Source of the DNA: Gordonia jinhuaensis
Lineage (GTDB): Bacteria > Actinomycetota > Actinomycetes > Mycobacteriales > Mycobacteriaceae
NCBI RefSeq assembly: GCF_014639795.1
Contig: NZ_BMGC01000003.1
Location: forward strand, 124,001 to 188,000
Direction of reading: 5' to 3'
DNA: 64,000 bases
Shown: one piece after another, positions 54,213-62,479 of the stretch
Position numbering within the stretch: position 1 is the first letter of the stretch
Layout of the letters: each line of letters opens with the position of its first letter
Made by a program: the position numbers and the translations under genes
The notes under the pieces: generated by a model
Database searches by the model: none
What the model saw: the letters and a program-made list of their open reading frames with translations, nothing else
Told to the model about the DNA's origin: nothing

Positions 54213-54314
54213 ATGGGTTCCGTCATCAAGAAGCGCCGCAAGCGTATGTCGAAGAAGAAGCACCGCAAGCTGCTTCGTCGTACGCGCGTGCAGCGTAGAA
54301 AACTCGGTAAGTGA
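54213..54314 (+). CDS. 30S ribosomal protein bS22 (AURKAIP1/COX24-type, 33 residues)
   Basis: This 33-residue very basic protein, [21 protein letters not shown] followed by [12 protein letters not shown], is near identical to the mycobacterial protein encoded by Rv0500B and now seen as bS22 in mycobacterial ribosome structures. It binds rRNA near the decoding region. The ATG follows GAGGAAG. The gene is below usual length cut-offs and is easily missed. It is followed by a hairpin terminator. Confidence 0.95.
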
Positions 54315-54362
54315 GTTGCGGGTCGGCCTGACGGCCGGCCGGTAACTCGTCACCGTCACCAG

Positions 54363-54389
54363 CGGCCTGTCCCTTGTCGGGACGGGCCG
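54363..54389 (+). terminator. Terminator after the bS22 gene
   Basis: CGGCCTGTCCC (54363-54373) pairs with GGGACGGGCCG (54379-54389), with one G-T pair, around a 5-base loop and is followed by TTGTG. Confidence 0.8.
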
Positions 54390-54511
54390 TTGTGCTGTCC
54401 GCGTCATTCGGCTCGCCGGCGTCGGAGCCGCCGGGGAGGCGTCGTGACCGGTGCGAATTCATACGATCGTTCGCTGCGAGGAATCGGGTCCGGCGAACTA
54501 TGGTGGGCGAC

Positions 54512-55561
54512 ATGACTGTTGCCGCGGAGCGCCCACGTGTGGTGATGGTCACCGGTGCCGCGACGTTTCTCGGCGGCTATCTGATCCGCCGGATGGCACG
54601 TAACCCCGACATCGAGCGGGTGCTCGCGATCGACTCCCGTGCGCCGAGCAAGGACATGATCCGCCGGATGGGTCGGGCGGAGTTCGTGCGTGTCGACATC
54701 CGGCGCAGTGCAATCAGCAAGCTGATGGATGCCGAGTCGGTTGACACCGTGGTCCATGCGGCAACGTCGGTGATGGACACCACCTCGCACACCACCGCGA
54801 TCAAAGAACTCAACGTCATCGGGACCATGCAGCTGTGTGCGGCCTGTCAGCGCAGCCCCACGGTGAAGCGGGTGGTCATGCGCTCGTCGGGGATGGTCTA
54901 CGGGTCGAGCTCGCGCGATCCCTCGCACATGTCCGAAGACGATGTGCCGGCCGTCGACCCGCGGAGCGGATACGGACGCGACCTCGTGGACATCGAGTCG
55001 TATATGCGCGGGCTGTCGAGGCGTCGTCCCGACATGACCGTGACCATCCTGCGGCCTGCGGCGATCCTCGGACCTCGGATCCACACCCGGATCAGCCGCT
55101 ACCTCAGCTCACCGGTGATCCCCACGGCGATGGGTTTCGAACCTCGGCTGCAGTTCCTGCACGAGGAGGACGCCCTCGCCGCTATGGAGCATGCGACGCT
55201 GGCCGGGGTGCCCGGGACGTTCAACGTCGCCGCAGAGGGCGCGGTCACCCTGACTCAGGCCCTGCGGCGGTGTGGGCGATTGCAGATGCCCGTTCCGCAG
55301 CCGATGCTCGGGACCGTCGCCGGAGTGCTGCGCGGACTGAAGTTGGCGCGCATCCAGGGCGATGAGGGCGGCTACCTCACGTTCGGACGGGTTCTCGACA
55401 CCACGCGCATGCGCACGGAACTCGGGTTCGCGCCGACGCACACCTCCTCGGAGACGCTCGACGACTTCATCGCCCGACGCGGGGTGGAGCCGATCCTCCC
55501 GCCGGAGTTCTGGCACTCGGTGGAGGGTGGCGTGCGACGCGTCGCCGACCGAATTGCCTGA
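54512..55561 (+). CDS. NAD-dependent epimerase/dehydratase-family protein (GalE2-like)
   Basis: This 349-residue extended short-chain dehydrogenase fold corresponds to Rv0501. The nucleotide loop is MVTGAATFLGGYLIRRMA. VVMRSSGMVYGSSSRDPSHM holds the Ser/Thr site. The expected YxxxK active-site motif reads YGRDLVDIESY, so the catalytic Lys is missing and epimerase activity is doubtful. The later part (LGPRIHTRISRYLSSPVIPTAMGFEPRLQFLHEEDALAAM) is well kept. ATG 54512 has TATGGT 7 bases upstream, a leaderless pattern. It may be a regulatory or redox-sensing relative rather than a sugar epimerase. Confidence 0.85.
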   Translation: MTVAAERPRVVMVTGAATFLGGYLIRRMARNPDIERVLAIDSRAPSKDMIRRMGRAEFVRVDIRRSAISKLMDAESVDTVVHAATSVMDTTSHTTAIKELNVIGTMQLCAACQRSPTVKRVVMRSSGMVYGSSSRDPSHMSEDDVPAVDPRSGYGRDLVDIESYMRGLSRRRPDMTVTILRPAAILGPRIHTRISRYLSSPVIPTAMGFEPRLQFLHEEDALAAMEHATLAGVPGTFNVAAEGAVTLTQALRRCGRLQMPVPQPMLGTVAGVLRGLKLARIQGDEGGYLTFGRVLDTTRMRTELGFAPTHTSSETLDDFIARRGVEPILPPEFWHSVEGGVRRVADRIA

Positions 55562-55685
55562 AGGGTAACGGGGACAGTGCATTTCAGGTCTGGCGAGAAT
55601 ACGCCTGGCCACAGCCGTACAATCTGAGCACAGTGATCTCGCATACACAGTCGGTCAGAGTCAGCGTGTGGAAAGGGGGTGGGTG

Positions 55686-56885
55686 ATGGCGAACGGTGGC
55701 GGTGTACCGGACGAGCGTACGGGCAAGGTGATCCAGCTCTACGCCACACCCGAGACCCCCTCGAGGGAGCAGGTGCGCAGGCGTCATCCCTCGCAGCAAG
55801 CTGTGGCCCGCCCGGGTGGTGCTCGTCCGGGCGGTGATGTCGCGTCTCGTCGCCGGACGGGTGCCGACGGACGTTCCGGCAGTGACGGTGCTCCCGAAAG
55901 AGCAACGAAGGCAGGCGAATCCAGGCGCCCGACGGCCGCCGAGATCGCTTCGGGTGCGGTCACCCCGATCAGTGAGGACGTCGCACTGCACGGTGAGATC
56001 GCCGAGGCCGGCAGTCGCGGTGGCGGCATCCTCGGTGGGTTGCGCGGCGCGGTGGCGGGCAGCCTCACCTCGACGGCGTCCTTCGTGCGTGAGCGGCTCA
56101 CCGGTGAATACGAGATCGACGATTTCGGATTCGACGAGCACTTCGCCGACAACATCGTGCTGCCCACGCTGCGAGTCCTGTTCGACAAGTGGTTCCACGT
56201 GGAGGTCACCGGAGCCGAGAACCTGCCGCTCGAGCGGGGCGCGCTGCTGGTCGCCAATCACGCCGGGACCTTGCCGCTGGATGCCTTGATGACAACGGTC
56301 GCCGTCCACGACCACCATCCGCGCAATCGACATCTGCGGATCCTCGCCGCTGACCTGGCATTCGAGTCGCCGTTCGTCAGTGAGATCGCGCGCAGCACCG
56401 GCGCAACGCTGGCATGCGTTCCCGACGCCGAGCGTCTGCTCGAGTCCGGTGAGCTCACCGCCGTGTGGCCCGAGGGCTACAAGGGGCTCGGCAAACCGTA
56501 TCGGGACCGCTACAAGCTGCAGCGGTACGGTCGCGGTGGATTCGTCACCACCGCGCTGCGGACGGGTGTGCCGATCATCCCGGTCTCGATCGTCGGCTCG
56601 GAGGAAATCTATCCGAAGATCGGCGATCTCAAACCGCTTGCGCGCCTTCTGGGTTTCCCGTACTTCCCGGTCACGCCGACGTTCCCGCTACTCGGTCCGC
56701 TGGGCGTGATCCCACTCCCGTCGCGCTGGCACATCCACTTCGGTCAGCCGATCGAGACCGCACGCTTCGACGACCAGGCAGCCGACGACCCGATGGTGGT
56801 CTTCGACCTCACCGACGAGGTCCGCGAGGACATCCAGCAGACCCTCTACCGCATGCTCTCGCGTCGCGATCGAGTGTGGTTCTGA
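55686..56885 (+). CDS. Lysophospholipid acyltransferase-family protein (PlsC-like, Rv0502-like)
   Basis: This 399-residue protein has a disordered N-terminal region of about 145 residues and a PlsC-type acyltransferase domain. The domain has VANHAGTLPLDALMTTVAVHD (the NH...D catalytic block), LRILAADLAFESPFVSEIARSTGATLACVPDAERLLESGELTAVWPEGYKGLGKPYR (with the PEG motif), and VPIIPVSIVGSEEIYPKIGDLKPLARLLGFPYFPVTPTFP. It likely transfers an acyl chain to a glycerolipid at the membrane. GGAAAGGGGG precedes the ATG. The 124-base spacer before it has a TACAAT at 55618-55623 that could be a -10. Confidence 0.88.
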   Translation: MANGGGVPDERTGKVIQLYATPETPSREQVRRRHPSQQAVARPGGARPGGDVASRRRTGADGRSGSDGAPERATKAGESRRPTAAEIASGAVTPISEDVALHGEIAEAGSRGGGILGGLRGAVAGSLTSTASFVRERLTGEYEIDDFGFDEHFADNIVLPTLRVLFDKWFHVEVTGAENLPLERGALLVANHAGTLPLDALMTTVAVHDHHPRNRHLRILAADLAFESPFVSEIARSTGATLACVPDAERLLESGELTAVWPEGYKGLGKPYRDRYKLQRYGRGGFVTTALRTGVPIIPVSIVGSEEIYPKIGDLKPLARLLGFPYFPVTPTFPLLGPLGVIPLPSRWHIHFGQPIETARFDDQAADDPMVVFDLTDEVREDIQQTLYRMLSRRDRVWF

Positions 56886-56954
56886 CGGTTTCCCGTCCCG
56901 TTCGAGGTTGTCGGGTGCGACCGTTCACGTGTTGGGTCGTGTTGCCGCTGGCTT

Positions 56955-57313
56955 GGTGAACTGGTTGCGCCTGTACGAAGTGGTTACGGCTGTCGTGTAT
57001 CTGCCGATGAACTGGTCGCGCGGATCGTGTCCGCCCGTGAACTGGTTGCGCCTGATGTGTGTCCGTCGGTGAACTGGTTGCGCGGACCGTGTCCGCCCGT
57101 GAACTGGTCGCGCCTGTACGAACTGGTCGCGTCTGACCTCCCGCATCCAGTTCTGGTAGATGCATCCATTGCAAAGGATGCATCGACCAGAAAAGGATGC
57201 GTGGACACGGACGCAACCAGTTTCTACGGACGCAACCAGTTCTTACGCATGCAACCAGTTCGTATGGACGCAACCAGTTCTGAAATGGACTCAGAACCTC
57301 TACGGCGCAACCG
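56955..57313. repeat. 19-base-period inverted repeat array 2 with central hairpin
   Basis: Forward units GAACTGGT[T/C]GCGC (one degenerate) begin at 56958, 56977, 57009, 57039, 57071, 57101 and 57120, spaced 19 or 30-32 bases. The centre is a 15-base stem with one mismatch (57153-57167 against 57176-57190) and loop ATTGCAAA. Four inverted units (GCAACCAGTT core) begin at 57209, 57228, 57247 and 57266, exactly 19 apart. The two halves pair in register about 57171.5. The array fills the 431-base gap between convergent genes; no gene is supported in it. Confidence 0.92.
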
Positions 57314-57316
57314 AAT

Positions 57317-58609
57317 TCAGCGTTTGAGGTGGCGCAGGGCGACTGCGGCACCACCGCCGGCGGCACCGAGTGCGAATGCGGCGGGGACGCCGACCTTGGC
57401 GGCCTTGCGGGCGGTGCGGTAGTCGCGGATCTCCCAGCCTCGGACCTTGGCGACCTGACGCAGATCGGCGTCCGGGTTGATCGCGACGGCGGTGCCGGTC
57501 AGAGACAGCATCGGGACGTCATTGTGCGAGTCGCTGTAGGCGGTGCACCGGGCGAGGTTGAGTCCCTCGCGCACGGCGAGAGTGCGCACGGCGTGGGCCT
57601 TGGCCTGGCCGTGCAGGATGTCGCCGACCAGTCGCCCGGTGAACACGCCGTCGACACTCTCGGCAACCGTGCCGAGCGCACCGGTGAGCCCCAGGCGATC
57701 GGCAATGGTCTGGGCGAGTTCGAGCGGGGTGGCGGTCACCAGCCACACCTGCTGACCGGCGTCGAGGTGCATCTGCGCCAGCGTGCGGGTCCCAGGCCAG
57801 ATCTTGTCGGCGATGTACTCGTCGTAGATTTCCTCGCCGAGCGCGACCAGCTCGTCGACGCGTCGACCGGCGATGAACGACAGGGCCTTGTCGCGACCCT
57901 CGGCGACGTCATCGGGGTTCTCCCGACCGGTGATGCGGAATTTTGCCTGCACCCACGCGAAATTGAGGATATCGCTGTAGGTGAAGTACTTGTGTGCGGC
58001 GAGGCCACGCGCGAAGTGCACGATCGACGCACCCTGCACGAGGGTGTTGTCGACGTCGAAGAAGGCGGCTGCGGTGAGATCCTTGGGGACCTCACCGGGT
58101 ACTCCGGGCTCATCGAATTCGGTTCCGGGAGAGGTGGTCTCGCCGCGTTCGAGCAGTTTCTCGTAGGCTGCCATGGCACTCGCCTCGCCGGCGAGTGAGG
58201 CACGCAGCTGCGCGGGCGACTGACGGAAGCGTCCCTCGGACATGATCCGGCGCGGCAGTTTCGCCCGTGCGGTCAGCCAGGTGGCGACTGTCGATGTGGT
58301 GTCGTCGTCCTCGGGCTGCTCGTCCTCGAACTGCTCGACGATCTCGACCTCGACGACGCTGATGTCGTCCCCCTCGACCGATCCGCCCTCGGCCGGCCCA
58401 CTCTCCACCGACGCGTCCTCGACCTGACCGTGGTCGTCGCCGGTCTCCTCCGCCCCGGTTGCCTGGACTCCGGGCTCGGTGACGTCAGGGGATTCGGTGA
58501 CGTCAGGGGATTCAGGGACATCGGGGGATGCCGACTCCGTGTTGCGCGGCTCGGGATCCACGAACCCCTCGTCGGACACGTTCTCGTCCGGACTCGAGCC
58601 GTCGGTCAC
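57317..58609 (-). CDS. HAD-superfamily IB phosphatase (SerB1-like) with a long acidic N-terminus
   Basis: This 430-residue protein has an acidic, disordered N-terminus (about 110 residues) and a HAD-IB hydrolase domain. [24 protein letters not shown] carries the nucleophile Asp motif, [21 protein letters not shown] motif II, and [40 protein letters not shown] motifs III/IV. The family is annotated as SerB1 in M. tuberculosis (Rv0505c) but may act on other phosphates. A Gly/Ala helix ends the protein. GTG 58609 has GGAGGTGAC upstream; GTG 58630 and ATG 58624 are in frame. Confidence 0.9.
   Translation of the reverse strand: MTDGSSPDENVSDEGFVDPEPRNTESASPDVPESPDVTESPDVTEPGVQATGAEETGDDHGQVEDASVESGPAEGGSVEGDDISVVEVEIVEQFEDEQPEDDDTTSTVATWLTARAKLPRRIMSEGRFRQSPAQLRASLAGEASAMAAYEKLLERGETTSPGTEFDEPGVPGEVPKDLTAAAFFDVDNTLVQGASIVHFARGLAAHKYFTYSDILNFAWVQAKFRITGRENPDDVAEGRDKALSFIAGRRVDELVALGEEIYDEYIADKIWPGTRTLAQMHLDAGQQVWLVTATPLELAQTIADRLGLTGALGTVAESVDGVFTGRLVGDILHGQAKAHAVRTLAVREGLNLARCTAYSDSHNDVPMLSLTGTAVAINPDADLRQVAKVRGWEIRDYRTARKAAKVGVPAAFALGAAGGGAAVALRHLKR
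58478..58531. repeat. In-frame 18-base tandem repeat in the SerB1-like gene
   Basis: GGTGACGTCAGGGGATTC occurs twice in tandem (58478-58495 and 58496-58513), with a third diverged copy at 58514-58531. On the coding strand each unit encodes a SPDVTE-type hexapeptide in the acidic N-terminus. The period of 18 keeps the frame. Confidence 0.8.
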
Positions 58610-58718
58610 GTCGTCACCTCCCATCGACACGTGACCACACTAGTTCAGCGACCCGACAGCAGTCGCTCGGATCGCCGGGCCCGATGTCGGCCCGATCGGC
58701 GCATGCCAGACTGGCAGC

Positions 58719-58967
58719 GTGCGAATCACGTTGATGAGCAGGGCCGGGTGTCATACCTGTGAGGTGGCACTCGCCGACATCACCCCCATTGCCGCCGAAT
58801 TCGGCGTCGCGCTCGAGGTGATCGACGTCGACCGTGCGCTCGATCCGGAGATCAAGGTCGAGTACGGCGATCTCGTCCCAGTGGTGCTGCTCGACGGCGA
58901 ACAACACAGCTGCTGGGGTGTGGATCCCGACGAGTTGCGCGCCGACCTGGCCGCCGCGCTGCGCTGA
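58719..58967 (+). CDS. Glutaredoxin-like small thiol protein (Rv0508-like)
   Basis: This 82-residue thioredoxin-fold protein has an N-terminal CxxC (SRAGCHTCEVALADITPIA) and the cis-Pro strand LVPVVLLDGEQHSCWGVD. The fold length and end DPDELRADLAAAL fit the glutaredoxin-like DUF836 group found upstream of rex or hemA in mycobacteria. It probably acts as a thiol-disulfide carrier, perhaps with mycothiol. The GTG start lacks a strong ribosome site. Confidence 0.85.
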   Translation: MRITLMSRAGCHTCEVALADITPIAAEFGVALEVIDVDRALDPEIKVEYGDLVPVVLLDGEQHSCWGVDPDELRADLAAALR

Positions 58968-59034
58968 ACCCCGACAGACCCCCGGCCGCACAACGCGACA
59001 TACCGCGCCAGCCTCTCCGGCCGCCCGCGTCTTT

Positions 59035-59052
59035 TTGTGAAGACATTCACAA
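59035..59052. promoter_or_regulatory. Rex operator (ROP) overlapping the rex promoter
   Basis: TTGTGAAGACATTCACAA is a perfect 7-4-7 palindrome and matches the Streptomyces Rex operator TTGTGAA-N4-TTCACAA. A -35-like TTGTGA (59035-59040) and a -10-like TATACC (59057-59062) are 16 bases apart, so bound Rex would cover the promoter. Rex binding when NADH is low is known for the family. Confidence 0.9.
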
Positions 59053-59072
59053 GCGGTATACCCTCGACAGCC

Positions 59073-59966
59073 ATGGCGGGAGTATCCGAGACGCGTGGCA
59101 CCGTGGCCACAGCAGCCGTACCGCCGCACCTGGGCCCGCGCGCCGCGTCGGCGTCGGTGACCGCACGTCCCGCACGCGGTGAGGCCCGCCTCGACACCGC
59201 TGAGATCCCGTCGGCATCCGTGGCTCGGCTGGCGTCCTACCTGCACGTTCTGCGTGCACTCGGACGTGAGGGAGCGATGATCGTGTCGAGTTCCCAGCTG
59301 GCCACGGCCGCGTCGGTGAACCCCGCGATCCTGCGGAAAGACCTCTCTTACATCGGCGCCAACGGCGTGCGCGGCGTGGGATATGACGTGGCGCGACTGA
59401 CGGCCCGGATCTCTCTGGCACTGCATGCCACCGGTGAATTCCGCGTCGCCCTCGCCGGTGCCGGTGTGCTCGCACGCATGCTGATGGCGCACACTGGGCC
59501 GGGGCGTGGGTTCGAGGTCGTCGCGATGTTCGACTCCGATCCCGCCGAGATCGGCCGTCGGTATTCGATGCGCCGACAGACGTATGCGGAGGCGCGAGCA
59601 GATGAGTCGATCGGTTCGGGTGCCGACCAGACGGTTCCCGACGAGGTCGTCGTCGAGCCGATGGACGACATCGCGCGAGTGTGCGACGTCGCCGGGGTCG
59701 ACATCGCTGTGATCGCCACCGCTGACGACACGGCGCAGGCCGCCTGCGATGCATTCGCAGGCGCCGGCGTGCGCCAGATGCTGAACATGACGAGTGTGCC
59801 GGTGCGCGTCCCCGACCATGTGGTCGTGCGACCCGTCGACATCGGATTGGAGCTGCAGGTGCTGGCTTTCGACGCCTCCCGTGCCACGAACCCCGCGGTT
59901 GATGCCGGGGCGGATGAACGCGCCGCGAGCGCGGGCACCTCCGGCGTCGGGGCGGCACTGCGATGA
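59073..59966 (+). CDS. rex: Redox-sensing transcriptional repressor Rex
   Basis: Rex binds DNA when NAD+ dominates and lets go when NADH rises. The 297-residue protein has an N-terminal winged helix ([62 protein letters not shown]) and a Rossmann domain with [13 protein letters not shown] and [10 protein letters not shown]. An insert rich in polar residues (about 180-200, [18 protein letters not shown]) is longer than usual. The ATG at 59073 is chosen, since an earlier GTG (59037) lies inside the operator itself. It overlaps hemA by four bases (ATGA), forming rex-hemA-hemC-hemD. Confidence 0.95.
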   Translation: MAGVSETRGTVATAAVPPHLGPRAASASVTARPARGEARLDTAEIPSASVARLASYLHVLRALGREGAMIVSSSQLATAASVNPAILRKDLSYIGANGVRGVGYDVARLTARISLALHATGEFRVALAGAGVLARMLMAHTGPGRGFEVVAMFDSDPAEIGRRYSMRRQTYAEARADESIGSGADQTVPDEVVVEPMDDIARVCDVAGVDIAVIATADDTAQAACDAFAGAGVRQMLNMTSVPVRVPDHVVVRPVDIGLELQVLAFDASRATNPAVDAGADERAASAGTSGVGAALR

Positions 59967-61333
59967 GCGTCTTCCTCTTCGGCGTCTCCCACCGCAGTGC
60001 GCCGGTTCCGGTACTCGAGCGCCTCGCCGTCGACGAGCACGACCGCGCCAAGGTCGCCGACAAGCTGCTGGCCACCCCGCAGATCTCCGAGGTGATGGTG
60101 GTCTCCACCTGCAACCGCGTGGAGATCTATGCGGTGGTCGATGCATTCCACCCCGCGCTGGAGGCCGTCGGTGAGGTGATCGGCGAGTACTCGGGTATGG
60201 ACGTCAACGAGATGACCCGCTATGCCTACGTGCGCTACTCCGAGGCCGCGGTCGAGCACCTGTTCACCGTCGCAGCCGGACTCGATTCGCTGGTGGTCGG
60301 CGAGCAGCAGATCCTCGGTCAGATCCGATCGGCCTATGCCAGCGCCGACGCGACCCAGAGCGCTGGTCGCGCGCTGCACGAACTGGCGCAGCAGGCCCTG
60401 CACGTGGGTAAACGCGTTCACAGCGAGACCGGTATCGACCGCGCGGGTGCGTCGGTGGTCTCGGTTGCGCTGTCGAAGGCCGAATCGGCACTCGCCGACT
60501 CACCGGCCGGTGCGGACACGTTGCCGTCGGGTCGGATCCGCTCGGCCGTGGTGCTCGGCGCCGGCGCGATGGGTGGGCTGGCAGCGGCCCATCTCGCCCG
60601 GGCCGGTGTGGCGGAGCTGACGCTGGTCAACCGCACGTTCTCCAACGCCGAGAATCTCGCCCGCAACGTTTCCGCCAAACACGACGTCGCTGCGCGGGCC
60701 CGTCATATCGACGACCTCGCTGACGCGATGCGTGAGGCCGACGTGCTCGTGACGTGCACCGGGGCCATCGGCTCGGTGGTCGGGGTGGGTGAGGTGCACT
60801 CGGCCCTGGCCTCTCGTACGCGCACCTCGCCGCTGGTGATCTGCGATCTGGGCCTGCCGCGCAACGTCGACGCCGCCGCCGGTCGACTGCCGGGGGTGCA
60901 GCTGATCGACATCGAGTCGCTGCGCGGTGACGCCGGGACCCACGCCGCCTCGGCGGAGACCACCGCCGCGCGGGGCATCGTCGCCGACGAGCTCGCCGCC
61001 TACCTGACCGCACAGCGACAGGCCGAGGTCACCCCGACGGTGACCGCCCTGCGTCAGCGTGCGGCCGAGGTGGTCGAGGCCGAGATGATGCGCCTGGAGG
61101 GTCGGCTTCCCGACCTCGACGACACCCAGCGCGACGAGGTCGCCAAGACCGTCCGGCGAGTGGTCGACAAGCTGCTGCACGCCCCGACCGTGCGGGTCAA
61201 GCAGCTCGCGTCCACACCCAACGGCGAGAACTATGCCGAGGCGCTGCGCGAACTGTTCGAGCTCAAACCCGGTGCCGCCGAGGCCGTCTCGGCGTCGGAC
61301 ACCGCGCTGGGCAACTCCGAGACCCGAGGCTGA
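59963..61333 (+). CDS. hemA: Glutamyl-tRNA reductase
   Basis: HemA makes glutamate-1-semialdehyde from Glu-tRNA, the first step of tetrapyrrole synthesis. The 456-residue protein has [19 protein letters not shown], catalytic Cys50 in [33 protein letters not shown] and the NADPH loop [17 protein letters not shown]. The C-terminal dimerisation helix region is complete ([26 protein letters not shown]). It is cotranscribed with rex and so under redox control. Confidence 0.97.
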   Translation: MSVFLFGVSHRSAPVPVLERLAVDEHDRAKVADKLLATPQISEVMVVSTCNRVEIYAVVDAFHPALEAVGEVIGEYSGMDVNEMTRYAYVRYSEAAVEHLFTVAAGLDSLVVGEQQILGQIRSAYASADATQSAGRALHELAQQALHVGKRVHSETGIDRAGASVVSVALSKAESALADSPAGADTLPSGRIRSAVVLGAGAMGGLAAAHLARAGVAELTLVNRTFSNAENLARNVSAKHDVAARARHIDDLADAMREADVLVTCTGAIGSVVGVGEVHSALASRTRTSPLVICDLGLPRNVDAAAGRLPGVQLIDIESLRGDAGTHAASAETTAARGIVADELAAYLTAQRQAEVTPTVTALRQRAAEVVEAEMMRLEGRLPDLDDTQRDEVAKTVRRVVDKLLHAPTVRVKQLASTPNGENYAEALRELFELKPGAAEAVSASDTALGNSETRG

Positions 61334-61438
61334 CCACCGCGCCCGCCCGCCCGGTTTGACAATCCGGGGTGCGGGGGCGTGCACCATACACTGAGCGGGA
61401 TTCGTCATTTCGGGCAGGGTGCGGGTACGGTGCATGAC

Positions 61439-62479
61439 GTGGCTGAACAGACAATTCGCATCGGAACCCGCGGATCATTATTGGCCACCACTCAAGCCGG
61501 TACCGTGCGCGATGCGCTCATCGCCGCCGGACATCCCGCCGAGCTGGTCATCATCACCACCCCGGGCGATCTCTCGGCCGAACCGGTGGCCAAGATCGGC
61601 GTCGGCGTGTTCACCTCGGCGCTGCGCAGTGCGCTGACCGCAGGCGAGATCGACGTCGCGGTCCACTCCTACAAGGACCTTCCGACTGCCGGCGAGCCCG
61701 GTCTGACGATCGCGGCCGTGCCGACGCGCGAGGATCCGCGAGACGCACTGGTCAGCAGTGGTGGCAGGGTTCTGGGAGAGCTGCCCCCGGGATCGGTGGT
61801 CGGCACCTCGGCTCCCCGCCGGGCCGCACAGCTTAGGGCATCGGGTCTCGGTTTGGAAATCCGCCCCCTGCGAGGCAACCTTGACACTCGGTTGGGCAAA
61901 GTCGCGAGCGGTGAGCTCGACGCCATCGTGATCGCCCGAGCCGGTCTGGTCCGGCTCGGACGCGAGAACGAGGTCGCCGAGTCCTTCGACCCGGCGGTAC
62001 TGCTGCCGGCACCCGCACAGGGCGCGCTGGCCGTGGAGTGCCGCTCCGATGATGCCGAACTGGTGAGCATTCTCGCCGAGTTGGACGATGCCCCCACCAG
62101 GGCGGCGATCGACGCCGAGCGCGCGGTGCTGGCGACTCTGGAAGCCGGGTGCACCGCACCCGTCGGTGCGATCGCCGACGTCGTGGAATCGATCGACGAG
62201 AGCGGCCGCATCTTCACGGAGCTGTCGCTGCGCGCGATCGTCGCGGCGGTGGACGGATCCGACACGATCAAGGCCTCGGTCGTCGGATCGGTCGACAGGG
62301 CCGCTGAACTCGGCAAGGAACTTGCCGCCGAGCTGCTCGATCTCGGCGCCGCCGAACTGGTCGCCCTCGCCGACGACGAGCAGGCGACCGACGGCGACGC
62401 ACACCGAGTGGACTCATCACAAGCCGCTCCCGACGGGGGAGTGGACGCCCGAACTGGGCAGGAGAACGAAAACGCATGA
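61439..62479 (+). CDS. hemC: Hydroxymethylbilane synthase (porphobilinogen deaminase)
   Basis: HemC joins four porphobilinogens into hydroxymethylbilane. The 346-residue protein has [54 protein letters not shown] and [10 protein letters not shown] with Cys238 that carries the dipyrromethane cofactor. TACGGT lies 7 bases before the GTG at 61439, which suggests an extra leaderless promoter inside the operon. The acidic tail after residue 310 is an extension. The stop overlaps the next ATG by four bases. Confidence 0.96.
   Translation: MAEQTIRIGTRGSLLATTQAGTVRDALIAAGHPAELVIITTPGDLSAEPVAKIGVGVFTSALRSALTAGEIDVAVHSYKDLPTAGEPGLTIAAVPTREDPRDALVSSGGRVLGELPPGSVVGTSAPRRAAQLRASGLGLEIRPLRGNLDTRLGKVASGELDAIVIARAGLVRLGRENEVAESFDPAVLLPAPAQGALAVECRSDDAELVSILAELDDAPTRAAIDAERAVLATLEAGCTAPVGAIADVVESIDESGRIFTELSLRAIVAAVDGSDTIKASVVGSVDRAAELGKELAAELLDLGAAELVALADDEQATDGDAHRVDSSQAAPDGGVDARTGQENENA

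Noticed and set aside
56809..57422. Protein genes running through repeat element 2
   Set aside because: The open frames arise because a 19-base period shifts frame each unit; they are Arg/Asn/Phe/Thr repeats with no start signals and no domain.
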